A DNA stretch of 64,000 bases from Scylla paramamosain (taxonomy: Eukaryota > Arthropoda > Malacostraca > Decapoda > Portunidae): NCBI RefSeq assembly GCF_035594125.1, contig NW_026973701.1, positions 348,501-412,500 of the forward strand, in the 5' to 3' direction. The position numbers and the translations under genes were made by a program. Shown here piece by piece: positions 56,483 to 64,000 of the stretch (its first letter is position 1; the number at the start of each line of letters is the position of its first letter). Under the pieces are notes generated by a model. The model was given only the letters and a program-made list of their open reading frames with translations. It was not told where the DNA came from and did not search any database.

Positions 56483-56660
56483 GTCTATCCATGAATCCAT
56501 CTGCCCACCCATCTATCAATTTATCCATCTATCCATGCATCAATATATTCCCTCCATCTATTCTTCCGTCTGTCAACTTATCCATCTATCAGTCTACCTT
56601 TCTATTTAATTATCAGTCCATCCATCCATCCATCCATCTATACACGCCTGCAAACATATA
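56401..56660. repeat. (TC)n followed by degenerate ATCC/ATCT repeat
   Basis: (TC)n at 56401-56478 passes into CCATCTAT-type tetranucleotide repeats to about 56640. Confidence 0.9.
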
Positions 56661-57950
56661 CACACGAGAAATAAATACGCAAACAACAGCAAAACATCAA
56701 GAGCACGAATCCCACACGGAAAACATACGAACTTCCCATTAATAATTATCCATCCATCCATTTACACAGACACGCAAACATACACACACGAAAAACAGAC
56801 TCGTAAACAAGAGCAAAACATGAAGAGTACAAATGCCCCAAGAAAGACACACATCGAGAGAAAAAGAACAGCATCAAACTGGCCAGAATAATTACCACTA
56901 CTCATCGTAAGCCTGGTGATGCGACCCGCGAGTCATGCCATCACTCAGCTTGGCCTCCCGCTGAGAGCAGACGAAGAGGCGCCCCACCACACCACGCCCC
57001 ACCTCACCTCGCTCTGCACCTCCCCAGCCCGCTTCCTCTCTCCGGCAACAGACCAGCAAATTGTTTCACACGGCGTAAAGGGAGTGAGCGAGAGGGAGGG
57101 AAAAAAGGGACGAAAAAGGGAAAAATCTGTTCTCTTCCAAGCTTTGTGTGATGAATTAAACTTTTGGTGGGACGGTGCCTTGGGGGGAAAGGACTGGGGG
57201 ATGGAAAAGGGTGAAACAGAGGGCGGGAAAAGGAAAAAGCAAGGAAGAGGGAGGGAGAGGAAACGTGGCGTATTGTCACTGCGGGGAAAAGTTATCTTTA
57301 TTTTAATTAATGGCAGTCACGTAAAGTTGCAGAGGAACATACCACCTAGTAAGGTCAAAAGTGAAGTTACAAGAATCAGTAGACCTACACGTGACAGTCC
57401 CTCTATAAAAACACACTTGCCTAATGCCTATGCTCACCTACACACCCTGCCCTCAGATACCACTAATCGTCTACTTGCGACATGACTGAACGTAAACAAA
57501 GCGAGGGAGAAGAATTTAAGAACCAGTACGTTTACACAAGTCCCTGTATAAAAAAAACACATATACCTATACCAACTATCAACACTCTATATAAATACCC
57601 CCTAATCATCTCATCCCAACATGACTGAACGAAAAAAAAAAAAAAAAACGCAAAGAAGAATCATTCACGCCGCGGTTGTCGCTACTGGATTCTTACCTGG
57701 AGAGTTTCCTTGTTAGTAAAAGTTGCTTTGTATTTCGCGGCACAGGGAAAACAAAGCGTGGGAATCATTACAGTAGTGTCGCGGGGTCTGGCAGCACCGG
57801 GGGTCACTGATCGGTACACTTGCTGTTTCTGGATCCCACCGATACACGACCACGAGTACTCGGGCTGCTTAAAAAAGTTGTAAGTTGGTAGAGGTTTTTT
57901 TAATGTGGAATATGACTGTCTTTTGTACAGTTAGGGAAATTTTACTTTAT
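56661..57950. other. no gene recognised
   Basis: The open frame at 56916-57485 is driven by G/A-rich sequence (57070-57260) and has no domain or splice support. A poly-A run lies near 57630-57648. Confidence 0.45.
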
Positions 57951-57957
57951 TTGTCTT

Positions 57958-57960
<3 letters not shown>

Positions 57961-58012
<52 letters not shown>

Positions 58013-58019
58013 CTGCTTG

Positions 58020-58113
<94 letters not shown>
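57961..58113. repeat. (TCTG)n and (AT)n microsatellites
   Basis: TCTG repeats (57961-58022) join directly to about 88 bases of AT. Confidence 0.94.
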
Positions 58114-58118
<5 letters not shown>

Positions 58119-61100
58119 TATACCTATCCACCCATCTATATTTTAATCTTTATCTCTGTTTACCTATCTATGTTTAACTATCTTCTACCTATCTGTCTAC
58201 CAATCTTCTATCTCTCTATCTTTCCTTGAAAATCAAAACAATAGATGAACAAATTAAAAAATAAACAAGAAAATAAACAAAAATAACATAATGAAATAAA
58301 AAAAAAATAGATAAACATATATCACGCGACAAATTTAATTTTTCCTGTCAGTTGTCAGCTTTAGTTCCTGCTGCCAGCTTGTCTCGGTCACTGGTGGCGC
58401 TTGTCTGTCTGACTACTACAGTGTCACACTTTTCACATTACCTGATGTGCACCTCCTTCCCATAAACTTGTTGCCAGTTTGATCTCATTTCCATACTAAT
58501 ATATAGCTTTAGTGAAAGAATATTTACTAATATTTTTTTTTCTATTCATTCGTTTATTTACTCATTTGTTAATTTATTTACCACTCTTTAAACCTTTCAA
58601 AATACGCAAGGTCATGATAGAGTTCGATCTGAATTCTTTCACTTTTGGACAAATATTTCCATATACGAGTATATACCTACGACTTGTTAGAGACTTACTT
58701 ATGGGCGAGTCTCTTAAATGATTCCGTGGCTTAGAAAACGTAAAATTAACCCACAATTTTTTTTTCATTTAATGTTTGGAAAGTTGACAAAGGAAAACCA
58801 TAGGAGTGAAAGGGTTAAGCTTAAAATCCACTGCTTCAATTCTTACGTATTTTTGGGTATACAATATTTATGCATGAGGGCAGCCCTCAGGCCACGAGCG
58901 TTCGTTAGCTTGCGGTGTGAAGAAAGTGACCTCATTTCTTGTCAACACGAAGTCATGCATCATAATCCAGAATGCATATACATGTACGTATCCTTCCCTT
59001 GTTTCTCTCGTCCTTCTTGCATGCCCTTTAAGGCATCGCGGTGGAGGTGCAGGTGAAGTAGTAGTGATAGAGTGGTGTGGTGGTAGTGGTGGTGACGTAG
59101 TGGTAGGGAGATGGTGTGGTGTGGTATGGAGTGGTGGTGGTGGTGGTGGTGGAGTGGTGGAAGAGGTGTGAGCAAGGGGATCTCCACACTGAGGCAGGCC
59201 ACTCTTCGCTCGACACAGCTTCAGGTGTTTCAGAGCAAGACGTGAGTGCACTCAGCAAGCCACCGCCTTATCGCCTCTGTGCACTTCTTCACCTCTTTAT
59301 CTCGCAAAAATACTGACGCCACCTTTGTGTTGGCTGCAGAGCGCCAGACAGAATACACCCAGGGCCACGCGGCGTAATTCTTGTCTGAGAGTTTATCATA
59401 CTGCGATTTTCTTTTTTTAAGTTCATAATGCGAGGAACAAAGCAGAAAAAAAAACAAACGTAAATTATCATCCTGTCATACTCGGTGCCTCAAATTTCAC
59501 TGAAATGTTCCTGCTACAATATATACAAGCATTCAATAGACATGTTTCTCTTTGTTCTTCATTTGTGTTCCTCTGCGAGATCATGGGGGTCACGAGGCTT
59601 GTAGTGTGTATATACGTATGTGTACAGATAAAGATTTCCTTCCCCTGTGTGGGTAAAGAGTAATTTTCATCGCGTATTAAGTAAACACGGCAAAAATGAG
59701 TATTCCCTTTCCTTGCAGGCGTGGAGGAAAGTAATCACAACGTGGGGTGTGAGGCGGCGGTCACTGCCGCTGAGTAACGGGATCTGAACGTTCCCTCCCT
59801 TACGCTCTGAGTTCACCGGCAACCCTCCTTTAAATTTTAATGATGATATAAGAAAAATGTTTAACACAGACCACAATGTTTTTTTTCTTTAGCAGAGACA
59901 TTTCTCGAGCAATTATTCGGTGTTCAAAGAGGACGCATTAAAGGGGAAAATGCCTTAAGATCTATCAGATGATATTGGAAAAATGTTAGCCAAAGCAAAT
60001 ATTTTGCCAAGAAAGTTAGAGCTATTAACTTGTATACATAAGCAATTATAAGCATACTTTAAATCTACCACATAATACAAGATAATGTCTGACAAAGAGT
60101 TTGACGAAGACTCCAACACATACAATAAGAAATTTCTAGTGCTATAAATTTGCACGATTATTATATACATGGTGACATCTGCTGTACTAACACCACGGCG
60201 AGAACGTGCACTGAGGCAGAGGGACGCGTAACAAAGCCGCAGTGACAGACCCAGGCCCGGCCATTGTGGGCAATACTAACTTGATAAGGCAAAGTGGTGA
60301 ACATGTGCCCCAGGTAATCATACCGGACTCTAACACAAAATAGTGAGCGCTGTACACGGTGAGGTACATACAAGTGAGGCAGATGGGAGGCGCCGGGCGG
60401 CCCACGCAAGCCTTTCAGTAAGATTGACACGGTCCATCACCCACCACCATCGCCTGCATGACCCCGCAGAGGAACGCAAAGGAGGAACCAAGAGCAGCAT
60501 GTATAATGAATGCTTGTATAATTGTATTCTTCTAGGAGCCTTTCACTGACATGAGGCCCTGTGTGTGAGATAAGAAGCTAAATATGTTTTTGTTCAGTCG
60601 TGTCCTTCGCGTTATGAGCCTGAAAAAAAAAAAATGGCGATGCGATGAACTCTCAGACCACGAGACAGGAAAGCCGCCACTGCCTCCAAGACTTCGCAGC
60701 GCTGCACCGTCTTGATAAACCCCTTGTTTGATCAACCCCTTGTTTATCATTTTTTTTTGTTACTTATGATGCTCTCACGATACAAACAGCACGAGATATA
60801 TTGAGTTTAATGATACAAATATTCCAAGCTATGATCATTAGTGATACGATCATTCGAACCTCGGATAGATTTAATTGAATCAGTAACACAAACATTCATT
60901 AACCATTTCACTGTGATATGCAACAGCTCACATCCGAATCGCTTTACAAAACACTTAAAAACACTCACATGAAAAGAAGGCGATTAAAAGAGTAGATATT
61001 CCTATCTCTAGCTAGTGTAGTCTTCAGAGGAAGCTGTAGAAAAAAATGTTTCACAGTGGTCAGCGAATTAAGAAAGTGTGTTGAATAACACTGAATAAGT

Positions 61101-61640
61101 TAAGCATTATAATTAAAACCGAGACATCACACAACTATCACCAACACATACACAAAAATTGCCTGTATTACTGTAACCACCATCCGCGTCACTTGACCTA
61201 ATCCCAGGCCGCTGCAGACTCACCGCGTGTAGCAACAGTCCTACTCCACTGAAGGTGAACCAGTGTCGCAGCAATAACTTTTCTACGTGAATTTAAAGTG
61301 GTCTTCATTCCAAAGAGAGATAAGCATGAAAAATGGCAAGGTCAATTATAAAAGACAATTGACGCCATCGGCAGCACGGAGGGAGAGCGATTCATCGTGG
61401 AGGAACAGTTACGCCGCGATGAAAAAAGTGGGCCATCGTATTTCGAGTTCCCTCTTTTGTTCTGGCCACTCGTCGATAGGCACAAAGGAAGAGCTAATCG
61501 CCACACATACCTTCACACCAGGTGCGCCTCAGCTACCGACTGTCCGTGCGTCACCTCAGCAGGAAAGAACGTGAGATTTAGGCTTGGTCTGTTATAGCCT
61601 TTAGGTCTGTTTTCAAAGGCCACGGAGATGATTTCTTGCT
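58114..61640. other. no gene recognised
   Basis: This is mostly unassigned AT-rich sequence. A GGT/GTG-rich patch lies at 59038-59165. Open frames are short, overlapping and without recognisable motifs. Confidence 0.4.
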
Positions 61641-61642
61641 AC

Positions 61643-61860
61643 GGATGTTTTCTTTTACCTATTGATGGTGTAGAATGTTGCCTTCTTTATTACTAGAATC
61701 ATGTACATATACACGCTTGAAAACACCAATTACTTCCACAAAGATTGTGTTTTCATGGATATTTTCTTTTATATATTGATTGCGTAGAATGTTTCTTGAA
61801 TTATCACCAGAATCATGCACACACTTGAATACACCAGTAGCTTACTACGGTCTGATTAAA
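61643..61860. repeat. imperfect tandem duplication, period about 114 bp
   Basis: GATGTTTTCTTTTACCTATTG (61644) and GATATTTTCTTTTATATATT (61758) begin two related units. These also share TAGAATGTT, AGAATCATG and AACACCA/ATACACCA landmarks. Confidence 0.7.
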
Positions 61861-62041
61861 ATGATCGAAAAAAAAAAAAAGCGCAGAAATGTCTGGGAAA
61901 AGGTCGTGAGGGACACGCAATATTAGCAGTGTGAAAAGAGACTGTCGAGTGTTGCAAGATGCGCGCTGTGTCATCTTGTGGAAGAAAAATACGACACAGA
62001 AAGACTAGAAATTAAATTCGAGGAAAAAAAGATATGTTTAA

Positions 62042-63410
<1,369 letters not shown>

Positions 63411-63442
<32 letters not shown>
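63411..63442. repeat. (GT)n at 5' side of family C copy 2
   Basis: This short GT run abuts the truncated 5' end of the LINE. Confidence 0.93.
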
Positions 63443-63444
<2 letters not shown>

Positions 63445-63583
63445 GCATACGGCTCTAACGTAGTGAACACCTTGCAACTAATAGCATATTAGAAAAGAGG
63501 GAATAATAACACGACCGACAGAGATGAAAAAAAAAAAGATATACGACTTATAGTGGTACCATCCAATTGGAAAATTATTTGCG

Positions 63584-63629
<46 letters not shown>

Positions 63630-63712
63630 GAACAACACTACTTAGAACTAAAATATAAAACCAAACAAAAAACACTAAAACGCGGACATGATTTCAAGAT
63701 TTCCAGCGATTC

Positions 63713-63748
<36 letters not shown>

Positions 63749-64000
63749 CAGAACCAAACAGGGAAGAAAATATGAAAACCATGGAGCTATACAGTAAGTA
63801 CATGTACAAAGCAATTTGGAAAGCAGATTCTGAAACACCGGGCACAAGGAGAGGCGGGGATATGGAAGTGCACGTTGTGACCCATGTGACGCCCTCTACC
63901 CGCGCTGTCAGTAACGCTCCCAAATGGTATCATTGTCCCAAAGATTCTGTCGGCAGATGAGCGGCAGCAGCGACGGCGATGCTGGAGACCCTTTATGTAT
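63443..64000. other. no gene; two (CA)n tracts
   Basis: (CA)n runs lie at about 63589-63627 and 63718-63747. The remaining sequence to the window end shows no recognisable feature. Confidence 0.5.

Noticed and set aside
56916..57485. 189-residue plus-strand frame
   Set aside because: The middle is G/A-rich low complexity and there is no domain, splice site or start context.

Overview
This window looks like a repeat-dominated arthropod genome, most likely a decapod crustacean. That is an inference from three things: very dense and long dinucleotide microsatellites ((AG)n, (AC)n and (AT)n, many over 100 bp), several dead or dying non-LTR retrotransposon families, and one spliced gene in AT-rich surroundings. 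No bacterial operon structure, rRNA, CRISPR or plasmid signal is present. Most long open frames are translations of microsatellites and are not genes.

Layout. Bases 1-3800 hold simple repeats, small inverted repeats and unassigned sequence. At 3838-5060 lies a minus-strand fragment of a poly(A)-tailed Jockey-like LINE (family J). Other family J pieces are at 10.4, 21.3, 31.8, 42.7 and 45.5-46.3 kb, and the best copy is at 53.0-55.98 kb. At 6.6-8.7 kb are microsatellites and a higher-order (AC)n minisatellite. A 0.58-kb foldback inverted repeat lies at 8979-9562 beside a candidate exon. At 11.13-14.4 kb is a nearly full-length second LINE (family C, CR1/L2-like). A second, 5'-truncated copy at 62.15-63.41 kb keeps an open RT frame. 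Both copies sit inside (TG)n tracts. A complete pogo-type DNA transposon occupies 14959-17776, with TIRs, a TA target duplication, a frameshifted transposase and a C-terminal PHD finger. The C-terminus of a third LINE lies near 19.6-20.3 kb, a tRNA-derived SINE at 23.25 kb, a degenerate ~143-bp tandem array at 23.4-24.5 kb, a dead DD37D mariner at 28.7-29.8 kb, and a fourth LINE fragment inserted in (GA)n at 30.13-30.72 kb.

The only convincing host gene is at 32.56-37.09 kb on the plus strand. It has two exons in matching phase and a predicted product of about 1247 residues with acidic SDDE-rich blocks and a lysine-rich tail. I do not recognise its family. Two CCAAT-type boxes lie upstream, and an A-rich degenerate satellite of about 4 kb begins just after its stop codon. 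From 42 kb to the end, apart from family J and C copies, I see mainly microsatellites, short tandem duplications, diverged dispersed repeats and unassigned sequence.

The most unusual observations are the (TG)n-flanked LINE family, the PHD-finger pogo element with palindromic subterminal motifs, the unrecognised acidic protein next to an A-rich satellite, a filled/empty-site pair showing a LINE insertion inside a (GA)n tract, and a 95-bp hairpin insertion flanked by a 15-bp direct repeat. Family names come from motif recognition by eye; no database search was possible.
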